Below, piece after piece: positions 12,976-20,847 of a stretch of 64,000 nt of DNA. Below the pieces are notes generated by a model. The model did not search any database. It was not told where the DNA came from and saw only the letters and a program-made list of their open reading frames with translations. The stretch comes from Salinibacterium sp. ZJ450 (GTDB lineage: Bacteria; Actinomycetota; Actinomycetes; Actinomycetales; Microbacteriaceae), in contig NZ_CP061771.1 of the NCBI RefSeq assembly GCF_011751885.2, positions 3,100,001-3,164,000 of the forward strand, in the 5' to 3' direction. The stretch's first letter is position 1. Every line of letters starts with the position of its first letter. A program made the translations under genes and the position numbers.

Positions 12976-13371
12976 ATGAGTTCCTCGTCGTCGTCCCAGA
13001 ACATGAAGCCCGCCACCGCGGCGAAGAAGCTGGGGATCTACCTGCCGGCCACTCCGCCGGAGTTCCAGGAGGGCGTGGTGACGCGTGAGGAAATGGCCGA
13101 ACTCGAGACCAACCCGCCGGCCTGGCTCGAAGAGCTGCGCAAGAACGGACCGCACCCGCGGCCGGTCGTGGCGCACAAGCTCGGGGTGTCGGCGTCGGGC
13201 CTCGCCCGCGGCGGGATCACCGAGCCGCTGACTTCGGCCGAGATCCAGGCCCTGCTCGAAGACCAGCCGGACTGGCTGCGCGCCGAACGGGGCACGCAGG
13301 CTCAGGTGCACGCCGAGAACGCCCGCGTCAAGGCTCGGGATGCCGAGCGCCGGGCCCGCGCGAAGGGCTAA
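12976..13371 (+). CDS. DUF5997 family protein
   Basis: This 131-residue protein carries the conserved DUF5997 features: TAAKKLGIYLPATPPEFQE, PPAWLEELRKNGPHPRPVVA, KLGVSASGLARGGI and LLEDQPDWL. The biochemical role is unknown; the KLGVS...GLARGG segment looks helix-turn-helix-like. The gene is divergent from the LysR-type substrate-binding protein and two bases upstream of the YjbR-type gene, so it forms a bicistron with the latter. The first ATG (12976) is used; an internal Met nine codons later is possible. Confidence 0.8.
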   Translation: MSSSSSSQNMKPATAAKKLGIYLPATPPEFQEGVVTREEMAELETNPPAWLEELRKNGPHPRPVVAHKLGVSASGLARGGITEPLTSAEIQALLEDQPDWLRAERGTQAQVHAENARVKARDAERRARAKG

Positions 13372-13372
13372 T

Positions 13373-13732
13373 ATGCTGGCGCCAGCGCTCGAGACCGCAC
13401 TCGATGACCTGCCCGGTGCCCAGCCGTCATACCCGTTCGGCCCGGGTACCCGCGTCTACAAGGTGGGTGGCCGCGTCTTCGCGCTGTGCAGCGACCGCGG
13501 CACCTCGATCAGCCTCAAGTGCGACCCGATCGAGAGCGAGGGGCTTCGCCGTGCCTTTTCCGGCATCACCCCCGGTTACCACCTGAACAAGCAGCACTGG
13601 ATCACGGTGGCCCTCGACGGCAGCGTGCCGGAGGACCTCGTGCTGGAGCTGACCGCGAGTTCGTACCGCCTGGTGTTCAACGCGCTGACCCGGTCGCAGC
13701 GCGCCTGGGTGCTGGCGAACCCGCACGACTGA
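13373..13732 (+). CDS. MmcQ/YjbR family protein
   Basis: The small 119-residue protein has the typical pattern YPFGPGTRVYKVGGRVFAL, SLKCDP, PGYHLNKQHWITVALDG and a final SYRLVFNAL. This is the double-stranded-DNA-binding-like CyaY-fold family, and its function is poorly defined. The ATG follows the DUF5997 stop after one base (TAATATG), so translation is probably coupled. Confidence 0.85.
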   Translation: MLAPALETALDDLPGAQPSYPFGPGTRVYKVGGRVFALCSDRGTSISLKCDPIESEGLRRAFSGITPGYHLNKQHWITVALDGSVPEDLVLELTASSYRLVFNALTRSQRAWVLANPHD

Positions 13733-13809
13733 CTAGCACGGGGATTCGCCAGGCGAAGGAAGCTAGTGCCCTGCGCCGGTAGTTTTTGTCCCGTTCTTCT
13801 TCCCATCTT

Positions 13810-13823
13810 CGAACATATGTTCT
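13810..13823. promoter_or_regulatory. LexA (SOS) box
   Basis: CGAACATATGTTCT matches 13 of 14 positions of the Gram-positive LexA consensus CGAACRNRYGTTYC. A -10-like TATACT starts at its last base (13823-13828), so bound LexA would block the promoter of the DUF222/HNH gene. The left half plus spacer (CGAACATATG) recurs at 13856-13865, just before the start codon, without the right arm. Confidence 0.75.
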
Positions 13824-13874
13824 ATACTGGAGGGACAGAATCGCTCGTGCCGAGGCGAACATATGGAGAGTTGG

Positions 13875-15098
13875 ATGCTTTCCCCATCCCCGCACGACAG
13901 CCTGGATCTGATCGTCGGTCGGCTCGATGAGGCCGCCGCCGCGGAGTCCGACGCGAATCGGGCGCACGCCCGGAGCTGGGCCGCACTTGCCGAGTTGATG
14001 CGCTTGGCGCGGGCGAATCCGCACCTCTACCTGCGCCCGGCCGGGCTAGCCCAGAAGGACGTGCTCGAACTGGCAGAGGATGCCGCGGCGTTCGATGCCG
14101 GTCTCCGCTTGCACCTTCCAGCTGGCCAGGTACGGGGGCGCGCCCACCAGGCACAGACCCTCGAAGACCGGCTACCGCGGCTCCGCGCCGTCTTCGCCGC
14201 CGGCGGCACCACTGTCGCGCATGTGGCGGCGGCGTTGGACCTTGTGGTCGGCTGGATGGACGACGCGGCTGTGCAGGTGTTCGACGCTCAGATCGCTCAG
14301 ACCGCGGTGACGCTCACCCCGGTCCAGTTCCGCACCCGGGCGCGCCGGCTGAAGGAGAAGCTGCTGATCGAGCCCGCCGAGGCCCGTCACGCGCGCGCAT
14401 TCGCCGACCGGCGGGTCGTGGTCGAACCGGCCGATGACGGCATGGCCTGGTTGCATGCTCTCGTGTCCGCGCCCGACGCGGTGAGGATCGCCGCCCGGTT
14501 GAACGCGACCGCCCGCGCGGAGCAGAAGAAGACGAAACACGACGAGCCGGGGTGGCGTTCCCGTGACCAGCTCCGCGCCGACCTCGCCGTGGCGTGGCTG
14601 GCCGGCGATGGCACCCCCACCGCCGCCACGGTCCGCCCGGTGCTTCTGGTTCCCATGCTGACCCTCATCGGGCAGGGCACCGAACCCATCGAGTTACGCG
14701 GCTACGGCACCATTGACCGCGCCACCGCTTTGGATCTGTTCACCCGGGCGCCCTCGTTCCGCCGGGTCGGCACCGACCCATTCACCGCTGAGAAGCTCGT
14801 CTTGGACCGCCACCGCTACCGGCCCACACAAGCCCAAAGGGACTGGATCGCGATGAGTTTCGAAGACTGCATCGATCCCACCTGCACCAGGCCCGTCGAC
14901 GACACCGACATCGATCACCTCGAGGAATGGGTCCGTGACCACGGGGCGACCAACGACGAGAACCTCTTCCCCCTCTGCGAAACCAGCAACCGCCGCAAGA
15001 ACCTCAGCTGGTACGACTACCAACGCGATGGCGACGGACGCGTCACCATCACCACCCCCACCGGACTCACCACCACCATCGAACCGCCACCCTTCTAG
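13875..15098 (+). CDS. HNH endonuclease with DUF222 domain (13E12 repeat family)
   Basis: The protein has an N-terminal DUF222 region (LMRLARANPHLYLRPAG and AALDLVVGWMDDAAVQVF) and a C-terminal HNH nuclease domain with CIDPTC, DIDHLEEW and NLFPLCETSNRRKN. These genes are multi-copy and mobile-like in actinobacteria, and their mycobacterial relatives (13E12 repeats) belong to the LexA regulon. ATG at 13875 is chosen because GGAGAG lies four bases upstream; an in-frame ATG at 13863 is the alternative. The LexA box upstream predicts induction by DNA damage. It is probably a nuclease, but its target is unknown. Confidence 0.9.
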   Translation: MLSPSPHDSLDLIVGRLDEAAAAESDANRAHARSWAALAELMRLARANPHLYLRPAGLAQKDVLELAEDAAAFDAGLRLHLPAGQVRGRAHQAQTLEDRLPRLRAVFAAGGTTVAHVAAALDLVVGWMDDAAVQVFDAQIAQTAVTLTPVQFRTRARRLKEKLLIEPAEARHARAFADRRVVVEPADDGMAWLHALVSAPDAVRIAARLNATARAEQKKTKHDEPGWRSRDQLRADLAVAWLAGDGTPTAATVRPVLLVPMLTLIGQGTEPIELRGYGTIDRATALDLFTRAPSFRRVGTDPFTAEKLVLDRHRYRPTQAQRDWIAMSFEDCIDPTCTRPVDDTDIDHLEEWVRDHGATNDENLFPLCETSNRRKNLSWYDYQRDGDGRVTITTPTGLTTTIEPPPF

Positions 15099-15113
15099 CG
15101 TCAAGCACGAGGC

Positions 15114-16283
15114 TCATAGCCAGCGCATCGTGAATGCCTTGGCGAGCAGCTCCCGGGTCGGCGGCGCCGCCAGGGTGCGCATCAGCGCGGTGCGGGCGAC
15201 GAGCGCCACCGCGCCGGCCGGGCGGCCCATCGACATGTTGAACCCGGCCTGCCGCGCGGCGATCCAGGCGGAGCGTCGGCGGCGACGGTCGTAGCCGGCC
15301 AGCATCACGTCGGTGAACAGGGCGGACTGCGGATGTCGCAGCGCCTGCGTCAGCGTGCGTGCCAGGTCCGCGGCATCCAACCAGCCCAGATTCATGCCCT
15401 GCCCGCCGATCGGGCTGATCTCGTGGCCGGCGTCGCCGACGAGCGCCACCCGGCCGCTCACCATCCGGCTGGCCAGGTGCTGCCTGGCCTCGAAGCCGCT
15501 GGCGGTGCCGCCGGGCAGCAGCGTGTCTCCGGTGCGCTCGCGCACCAGTCTCGCCAGCAGTTCGCAGCTCGGGTTCTCGACGGGCGTCGGGGTGAGCGCC
15601 ACCCAGCGCCGCTTCCGGTCAGGCATCGGGAACGACTCCACGACGCCGCCCCGTTCGAACGAGAGCACCGCGGTGGAACCGTACGGGCTGGTGTCGGGCA
15701 GGTCGGCCATCAGGTAATTGAGCCGGCCCCCGAGCGGGACCCAAGCGATGTCCGCCGAATCACGGATCCGGCTGCGGGCACCGTCGGCGGCCACGACGAA
15801 CCGCGCCTCGATGCGCCCGGCACTGGTCTGCACGGTCACCCGGCCACCCCGCTGCTCCGCCGTCGACGCCTCAACCCCCATCCGCAGTGCGTCCGGGTTC
15901 AGCTCCGCCAGCCGGGCACGCAGCATCCGTTCGGTCTGCCACTGCGGCAGCGCGCGAATCGCGGGATCGAACCGCAACCGACCGAGGGTGCGGCCGCCGG
16001 ATCGGGCGACCCCCTGCCGGATCGGCACCGAGCGACGGAGCACCTCGTCGGCGATCCCCGCCTCACCGAGCACCGCGAGTGCGGGCGGGTGAATGCCGAT
16101 CGCCCGGGTTCGAGTGGACGCCTCGGCGCGCCGCTCCAGCACCGCCACGTCGATTCCGCACCCGGCGAGCAGCACGGCGAGCAGCAGGCCCACCGGGCCG
16201 CCGCCGACGATCACAACGTCATGCGGCGGTGTCGATTCAGACGGCCGTGCTGGTTCACGCGGTGGCGTCTCAGACGGGGTCAT
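15114..16283 (-). CDS. FAD-dependent monooxygenase, third gene of the type III PKS operon
   Basis: The N-terminus binds FAD (VVIVGGGPVGLLLAVLLAG). A later VALVGDAGHEISPIGGQGMNLG carries the GD motif of PHBH-type flavoprotein hydroxylases. The ATG at 16283 overlaps the methyltransferase stop (ATGA), and the longer open frame lies within that gene. By order and families it corresponds to SrsC, the flavoprotein hydroxylase that converts methylated alkylresorcinols into alkylquinones in Streptomyces griseus. That function is inference here. The short 15-bp gap to the convergent HNH gene holds no obvious terminator. Confidence 0.85.
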   Translation of the reverse strand: MTPSETPPREPARPSESTPPHDVVIVGGGPVGLLLAVLLAGCGIDVAVLERRAEASTRTRAIGIHPPALAVLGEAGIADEVLRRSVPIRQGVARSGGRTLGRLRFDPAIRALPQWQTERMLRARLAELNPDALRMGVEASTAEQRGGRVTVQTSAGRIEARFVVAADGARSRIRDSADIAWVPLGGRLNYLMADLPDTSPYGSTAVLSFERGGVVESFPMPDRKRRWVALTPTPVENPSCELLARLVRERTGDTLLPGGTASGFEARQHLASRMVSGRVALVGDAGHEISPIGGQGMNLGWLDAADLARTLTQALRHPQSALFTDVMLAGYDRRRRRSAWIAARQAGFNMSMGRPAGAVALVARTALMRTLAAPPTRELLAKAFTMRWL

Positions 16284-17011
16284 CGGTCCGCGACATCCGG
16301 ACTCCACGTCGCCAGCAACCGCGACGGCGACTGCGGGATCACCCTCCACCGCGCCGGCAGCGCGGCCCTCAATTCGGGCACGGTGTAGCTGCGCCGTATC
16401 GAGGCGAGCCCGTCGTGACGGATGTATGAGCCGGCAAAGAACGGCAGCGTCGCCAGCGAGAACCCGGTGTAGGCGAACCGGCTGCGAGCGATGTCGCTGT
16501 GCGCGGCGAACACCGTGCACAGGGTCTCGGTGTCGGCGATCACCCCGCGGAGTTCCTGCTCGCTCAGGTGATGCAGGATGTGGTTCGAGGTGACGAAGTG
16601 GAACTGCGCCCCTTCGGCGACCAGCTCGGCCGAGTACGCGAGCCGGAACCGCACGCCGGGCATGGCTGGCTGGGATGTCGCGTACTCGTACGCTCGCGGG
16701 TTCGGGTCGATCGCGGTGACGTCGAGCAGCAGCCCGTCACGCGTCGCCCAGCGGGCCAGCGACCGCGGCACGTCCCCGCCGCCGGAGCCGATGTCGAGGA
16801 GAGTGCGCGGTTCGCTGGCCGACAGCAGCGGGCGGATCAGCCGCCGGTAGGTGTGCCGCCACCCGGAGACGACCGGGTTCACCACCCGGAACCCGGCGTA
16901 GCTGCGGCGAAGCGCTCGCGGGTCGCAGTTCGGGTCGTCCATGTATTCGGTGAGGGTGCTGGCCCGGCTGGCGAGTGAGACGCGAACCGGTGCGGCGAGG
17001 TGCTGCGGCAT
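16280..17011 (-). CDS. SAM-dependent methyltransferase, second gene of the type III PKS operon
   Basis: This class I methyltransferase has the SAM motif LLDIGSGGGDVPRSLARWA followed by VTAIDPNPRAYEYA, and later SNHILHHLSEQEL, a pattern common in quinone and phenol methyltransferases. The ATG at 17011 starts one base after the PKS stop, and the gene ends within the start of the FAD monooxygenase. By position it corresponds to SrsB, which methylates alkylresorcinols. Substrate assignment is inferred from context. Confidence 0.87.
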   Translation of the reverse strand: MPQHLAAPVRVSLASRASTLTEYMDDPNCDPRALRRSYAGFRVVNPVVSGWRHTYRRLIRPLLSASEPRTLLDIGSGGGDVPRSLARWATRDGLLLDVTAIDPNPRAYEYATSQPAMPGVRFRLAYSAELVAEGAQFHFVTSNHILHHLSEQELRGVIADTETLCTVFAAHSDIARSRFAYTGFSLATLPFFAGSYIRHDGLASIRRSYTVPELRAALPARWRVIPQSPSRLLATWSPDVADR

Positions 17012-17012
17012 G

Positions 17013-18125
17013 TCAGGCCACGGTCAGGAGGCCGGTTTCCACCGTGAGCCCCGGCCCGAACGCCATGGCCAGCACGCGCTCCCCCGACTCGGTGTCGGGC
17101 GCCTCCAGAATCTGCTTCAGCACGAACAGCACGGTGGCGCTCGACATGTTGCCGTAATCGCGCAGCGTCTGCCGCGACGGCACCAACTGCGCCTCGGTGA
17201 GCTCGAGCTTGGCCTCCACCTTGTCCAGGATGCTGCGGCCGCCGGGGTGGATCGCCCAGTGCGCGACATCCTCCTTGCGGCTGCCGTCGCCACTCAACAG
17301 CGGCGCGATCGCGCTCTCGATGTGCTCGTCGATGATGTGCGGCACGTAGGTGCTGAGCACCATTTCGAAGCCCTGATCGCCGATCTTCCAGGCCATGTCT
17401 GCCTCACCGACCGGGGTGATCACCGTCTCGAAGCCGTCCAGGTTGAACGCGCGCTCGCCAGACTGCGGCGGGCGGTGGCTGATGATCGCGGCGCCGGCGC
17501 CGTCGGCGAACAGCGACGCGGCCACGATCTGGTCGGGGTCGGTGGATGAGCGCACGTGCAGGGTGCAGACCTCGACGCTCACCACGAGCACGACGGCATC
17601 CGGGTCGGCCTCGCAGAGCTGCTTGGCCATCCGCAGCGCCGGCATGCTGGCGTAACAGCCCATGAAGCCGAGGTGATAGCGCTGCACGTCGACGCCGAGC
17701 CCGAGCTCGCGCACGATCAGGTAGTCGGGCCCCGGCGCGAAGAACCCGGTGCAGGACACCGTGATCACGTGGGTGATGTCGTGGGCGCCGACATCCGGGC
17801 AAGCGTCGATCGCCTTGCGCGCCGCCTCGACGAACAGCTTGCCGCCGCGATCGATGTATAGCTCGTTGCGCACCCGGGTGCCCGGCGAGAGCAGCAGCCG
17901 CCGGTCGCGGTCGAAGAACTGCGGGTCCTCGGACTGGCGGTCCCAGGTGAATTCGTCGATGACGCTGTGCCGGCGTTCGATGCCGGATGCGTCGAACGAG
18001 GCGCTGACCAGGCGCTGCGCGAGTCGGGTGAGGTCGGGTTGGGTGGCGAAAACGTCGCGCACTTCGGCTTGGATCAGCACGGTCTGCGGAACTGCGGTCT
18101 CAAGAGCTCTCAGCGTCACTGCCAT
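17013..18125 (-). CDS. Type III polyketide synthase
   Basis: This 370-residue chalcone-synthase-fold enzyme has the catalytic triad in place: Cys157 in GFMGCYAS, His293 in WAIHPGGRSILD and Asn326 in YGNMSSAT. Such enzymes condense a starter acyl-CoA with malonyl-CoA units to give resorcinols, pyrones or phloroglucinols. The operon order PKS, methyltransferase, FAD monooxygenase equals srsA-srsB-srsC, so a long-chain alkylresorcinol and its quinone, a membrane phenolic lipid, is the best guess. A flavin reductase gene is divergent from it across a 105-bp promoter region. Confidence 0.93.
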   Translation of the reverse strand: MAVTLRALETAVPQTVLIQAEVRDVFATQPDLTRLAQRLVSASFDASGIERRHSVIDEFTWDRQSEDPQFFDRDRRLLLSPGTRVRNELYIDRGGKLFVEAARKAIDACPDVGAHDITHVITVSCTGFFAPGPDYLIVRELGLGVDVQRYHLGFMGCYASMPALRMAKQLCEADPDAVVLVVSVEVCTLHVRSSTDPDQIVAASLFADGAGAAIISHRPPQSGERAFNLDGFETVITPVGEADMAWKIGDQGFEMVLSTYVPHIIDEHIESAIAPLLSGDGSRKEDVAHWAIHPGGRSILDKVEAKLELTEAQLVPSRQTLRDYGNMSSATVLFVLKQILEAPDTESGERVLAMAFGPGLTVETGLLTVA

Positions 18126-18230
18126 GGCTCAGTCTAGGCACGGCGTGTTGTGCGAACGCGAGCGTTTTGCGGCATCCTGCCAGCCGCCGACGACGTGTTG
18201 CCGATGCGGCGTCGGTGCGATCATGGGGTT

Positions 18231-18776
18231 ATGACGGATGCTGCCAGCCCGCTCGCGAGCGACCCGATCAGCGAGGAGCGCTACCGGCTGCTCAGTTCGT
18301 ATGCGGCATCCGGAGTCGCCGTGGTATCCACTCGCGTGGGCGACCGCGACTACGCGGCCACCGTGAGCGCCTGGTTCTCAGTCTCGTACGACCCGCCGAC
18401 AATGCTGGTGAGCCTGTTCGAGCTGTCCCGGATCGCCGAGGCGGTCGCCGACTCTGGCACCTGGGCGCTCAGCCTGCTGAACCGGGACCAGGAGCAGACC
18501 GCGAAGTGGCTGTCCAGCCCTGGCGCCCCGGTGGAGGGGCTATTCAACCAGGTGCCGCATCACCGCGGGCCGCTGACCGATGCGGCGATCATCGATGGCG
18601 CCATCGCCTGGTTCGAACTGCGCACCGTCGACGTGCACACCGCGGCCACGCACCAGCTGTTCGTCGGCCGGGTACTCAGTCAGGGTCGGTCGCCGAGTCA
18701 GGGACCGGATGTCGCGACCTCCAGCCGTGGTCCGCTGATCCACTACGCGTCGATGTACCGCCGGCTCGAGCGCTGA
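18231..18776 (+). CDS. Flavin reductase-domain protein (FMN-binding split barrel)
   Basis: The 181-residue protein has the pattern of short-chain flavin reductases: SYAASGVAVVSTRVGDRDYAATVSAWFSVSYDPPTMLVSL, read here as two adjacent conserved blocks, then TWALSLLNRDQEQTAKWLS. It would reduce FMN or FAD with NAD(P)H, or bind F420 or haem as some relatives do. It is divergent from the type III PKS operon; whether it supplies that pathway is not shown. The ATG at 18231 is preferred to earlier in-frame codons, which have no coding character. Confidence 0.8.
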   Translation: MTDAASPLASDPISEERYRLLSSYAASGVAVVSTRVGDRDYAATVSAWFSVSYDPPTMLVSLFELSRIAEAVADSGTWALSLLNRDQEQTAKWLSSPGAPVEGLFNQVPHHRGPLTDAAIIDGAIAWFELRTVDVHTAATHQLFVGRVLSQGRSPSQGPDVATSSRGPLIHYASMYRRLER

Positions 18777-18785
18777 GGCCGCGCG

Positions 18786-19445
18786 CTAACCGTTCGCGCG
18801 CAGGAACTCCACCACCGTAGGGGCCAGCGACGCCCCAACCTCGGCGGCTGACCGCTTCACCCCGGCGACCTCGAACGAGTGCCCGCCGCCTTCGGTCCAG
18901 TCGAGCACCGCGTTTGCGCCGATGCGGCTCACCACATTGGTAAGCAGGTCGGGGGTCGCGAACGGGTCGCGGGTTCCCTGCAGGAACAGCATCGGCACGG
19001 TCAACCCGTACAAGTGTTCGTCGCGCAGCTTCTCGGGCTTGCCCGGCGGATGCAGCGGATAGCCGAGAAAGACGAGCCCCGCGACATCCATCCCCTCGGC
19101 GACGGCCATCGACGCCATCCGACCGCCGAACGACTTGCCCGCCGCCCACACCGGCTCGCCGGTGGAACGCTGCCTGGCGACATCCGTCACCGCGTTCCAC
19201 GTGGCGATCGCCGCCGGCGGTCGATCGGGGAAGCGGCGACCGGCGTCGCGGTACGGGAAGTTGAAGCGCAGCGTCGCGACGCCCGCCTCGTTCATGGCGT
19301 GGCTGAATCCGGCCAGGAACGGATGCTCCTTGCCGGCACCGGCACCGTGCGCGATGACGAGCGTGGCGAACGGGTTCTCGGGTCGGGCGTACAGCGCGGA
19401 GACGCTGCCGTCGCCGGTCGGGATCGTCAGGGATTCGTCGGGCAC
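18786..19445 (-). CDS. Alpha/beta hydrolase, dienelactone-hydrolase/KANL3-like
   Basis: The 219-residue protein starts at a GTG behind AGGATGAAG. It shows VIAHGAGAGKEHPFLAG (oxyanion loop), AAGKSFGGRMASMA with the nucleophile Ser, LQGTRDPFATPD with the acid, and GGGHSFE with the catalytic His. It is a cytoplasmic serine hydrolase of unknown substrate. The much longer open frame upstream overlaps the coiled-coil gene on the other strand and is not coding. Confidence 0.85.
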   Translation of the reverse strand: MPDESLTIPTGDGSVSALYARPENPFATLVIAHGAGAGKEHPFLAGFSHAMNEAGVATLRFNFPYRDAGRRFPDRPPAAIATWNAVTDVARQRSTGEPVWAAGKSFGGRMASMAVAEGMDVAGLVFLGYPLHPPGKPEKLRDEHLYGLTVPMLFLQGTRDPFATPDLLTNVVSRIGANAVLDWTEGGGHSFEVAGVKRSAAEVGASLAPTVVEFLRANG

Positions 19446-19577
19446 GTCTTCATCCTGCCCGCAACCGCTCCTCAACACACGCAACTCACCACCAGGACGG
19501 GTTGCGGCCAGCAGATCGGGTGACCTGGCCCTTATGTTTTGATCACGTGGATCGCGCAGAATGGAAGGGTGGCGACC

Positions 19578-19919
19578 TTGACCGAACCGCAAGTATGGGT
19601 GCTCACCGGCGCTTTCTGCGCGGCCATCTTCGGAATGTTGACCATCGTGACGACCAGCTTCAACCGAAACCTGACTACGTCCATCACCTCGTTGCAGGCC
19701 AGCATCGACCGCCGATTCGAAGGAATGGACGGCAAGTTCGAGGGAATAGACGCCAAGTTCGAAGGAATCAACGCCAAGTTCGAGGGGCTGGACGCCAAGT
19801 TCGACGCCCTCCGAGCAGAAGTGCGGGCCGACATCGGCTCCGTCAACACCAAGCTCGACAACCTCGACCGCGACGTGCAAGCCCTCACCCGCCGCGTCTT
19901 CGGGACGGACGGCAGCTGA
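19578..19919 (+). CDS. Membrane-anchored coiled-coil protein with 7-residue repeats
   Basis: One N-terminal transmembrane helix (VWVLTGAFCAAIFGMLTIV) is followed by a long amphipathic coiled coil. Its middle consists of near-identical 7-residue units of the type KFEGIDA, encoded by 21-bp tandem repeats, and it ends with a second heptad stretch (VNTKLDNLDRDVQAL). The TTG at 19578 is chosen because GGAAGGG lies 8 bp upstream; GTG at 19569 and TTG at 19539 are alternatives in the same frame. It is likely oligomeric at the cytoplasmic face of the membrane. The function is unknown. Confidence 0.6.
   Translation: MTEPQVWVLTGAFCAAIFGMLTIVTTSFNRNLTTSITSLQASIDRRFEGMDGKFEGIDAKFEGINAKFEGLDAKFDALRAEVRADIGSVNTKLDNLDRDVQALTRRVFGTDGS
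19710..19814 (+). repeat. Five 21-bp tandem repeats inside the coiled-coil gene
   Basis: Units start at 19710, 19731, 19752, 19773 and 19794. Each reads approximately GCCAAGTTCGAGGGAATNGAC, with the first and last units more diverged. The unit equals one coiled-coil heptad, so gain or loss of a unit changes the rod length by 7 residues without breaking the frame. Confidence 0.85.
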
Positions 19920-19953
19920 GGTCTCGTCATCCTGCCCACGAAGGCGACGGCTG

Positions 19954-20847
19954 TCAGCGTTCGGCGGCGACCAGTTCGCGGACTGCCGGGGCGACCTCGG
20001 CGGCGAAGAGGTTGATTGTCGCGGCGTCGTCGCTGGCGAGGATGAACCCGGAGGTGCCATAGTCCAGCGCGATCTCGGCGGCTTGCTCGGCCCACTGCGC
20101 GGGCGGTCCCGAGAACAGGCCGGTTCCGGATGTCTGGAACCTGCCGTTGATGTTCAGCAGGCGCCGCACCGCCTTGGGGTCCCGGCCGGCGGCCTGCGCG
20201 CCCTCGTCGATCAGGTCGTTCATCCCGGCGAGCTCAGCCGGGCCACCTTTCAGATAGCCGAGCGAGGGCAGCCAACCGTCGCCGGCGCGGCCGGTGAGCC
20301 GCAGCATCCGGGGCTTGTACGCGCCGATCCAGACGCCGATGTCGTGCGCCGGCGCTGGGCCGCGCTTTGCTCCCGCGACCTGGTAATACTTACCGTCGAC
20401 CCGCACCCCACCGCGCTCGTCGGTGTTCCAGACCTCACGGATGATCCGGATCGCTTCCTCAAGCGCGTCGACTCCCTGGCCGGGAGTCAATCGCCGGCCG
20501 CCCATCGCCTCGATCGCGTCCCAGAAGCCGCCCGAGCCGATGCCGAGCTCGATCCGGCCGCCGCTCAGCAGGTCGAGCGACGCCGCGCTGCGTGCGAGCA
20601 TCACCGGGTTCCGCAACGGCAGGTTGGTGACGTTGGCGCTGATCCGGATCCGCTCGGTTCGGGCGGCGATGTAGGACATCAGCGTCCACGTGTCGTGGAA
20701 TCGCGGCTGGTACGGGTGGTCCTGGAAGGTGGCCAGGTCGAGGCCCGCCCGATCAGCGAGAACGGCGAGGTCAACCGCCTGCTGCGCGGGTTGGTTCAGC
20801 GGGGTGATGAATACCCCGAACTGCAGGTCGTGTCCGTAGTCGGTCAT
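19954..20847 (-). CDS. LLM-class flavin or F420-dependent oxidoreductase
   Basis: The 297-residue protein has the luciferase-like TIM barrel: DLATFQDHPYQPRFHDTW near the N-terminus, ASLDLLSGGRIELGIGSG in the middle and TGRAGDGWLPSL late. The SGGRIELGIGSG stretch is typical of F420 or FMN-dependent LLM enzymes. Its start overlaps the stop of the large LLM-BBE fusion gene (ATGA), so the two form an operon under the HxlR regulator. The substrate is unknown. Confidence 0.88.
   Translation of the reverse strand: MTDYGHDLQFGVFITPLNQPAQQAVDLAVLADRAGLDLATFQDHPYQPRFHDTWTLMSYIAARTERIRISANVTNLPLRNPVMLARSAASLDLLSGGRIELGIGSGGFWDAIEAMGGRRLTPGQGVDALEEAIRIIREVWNTDERGGVRVDGKYYQVAGAKRGPAPAHDIGVWIGAYKPRMLRLTGRAGDGWLPSLGYLKGGPAELAGMNDLIDEGAQAAGRDPKAVRRLLNINGRFQTSGTGLFSGPPAQWAEQAAEIALDYGTSGFILASDDAATINLFAAEVAPAVRELVAAER

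Noticed and set aside
18786-20060. A 424-residue hydrolase using the full open frame
   Set aside because: The first 200 codons are antisense to the coiled-coil gene and have no hydrolase features; the GTG at 19445 has a ribosome binding site and gives a complete alpha/beta fold.
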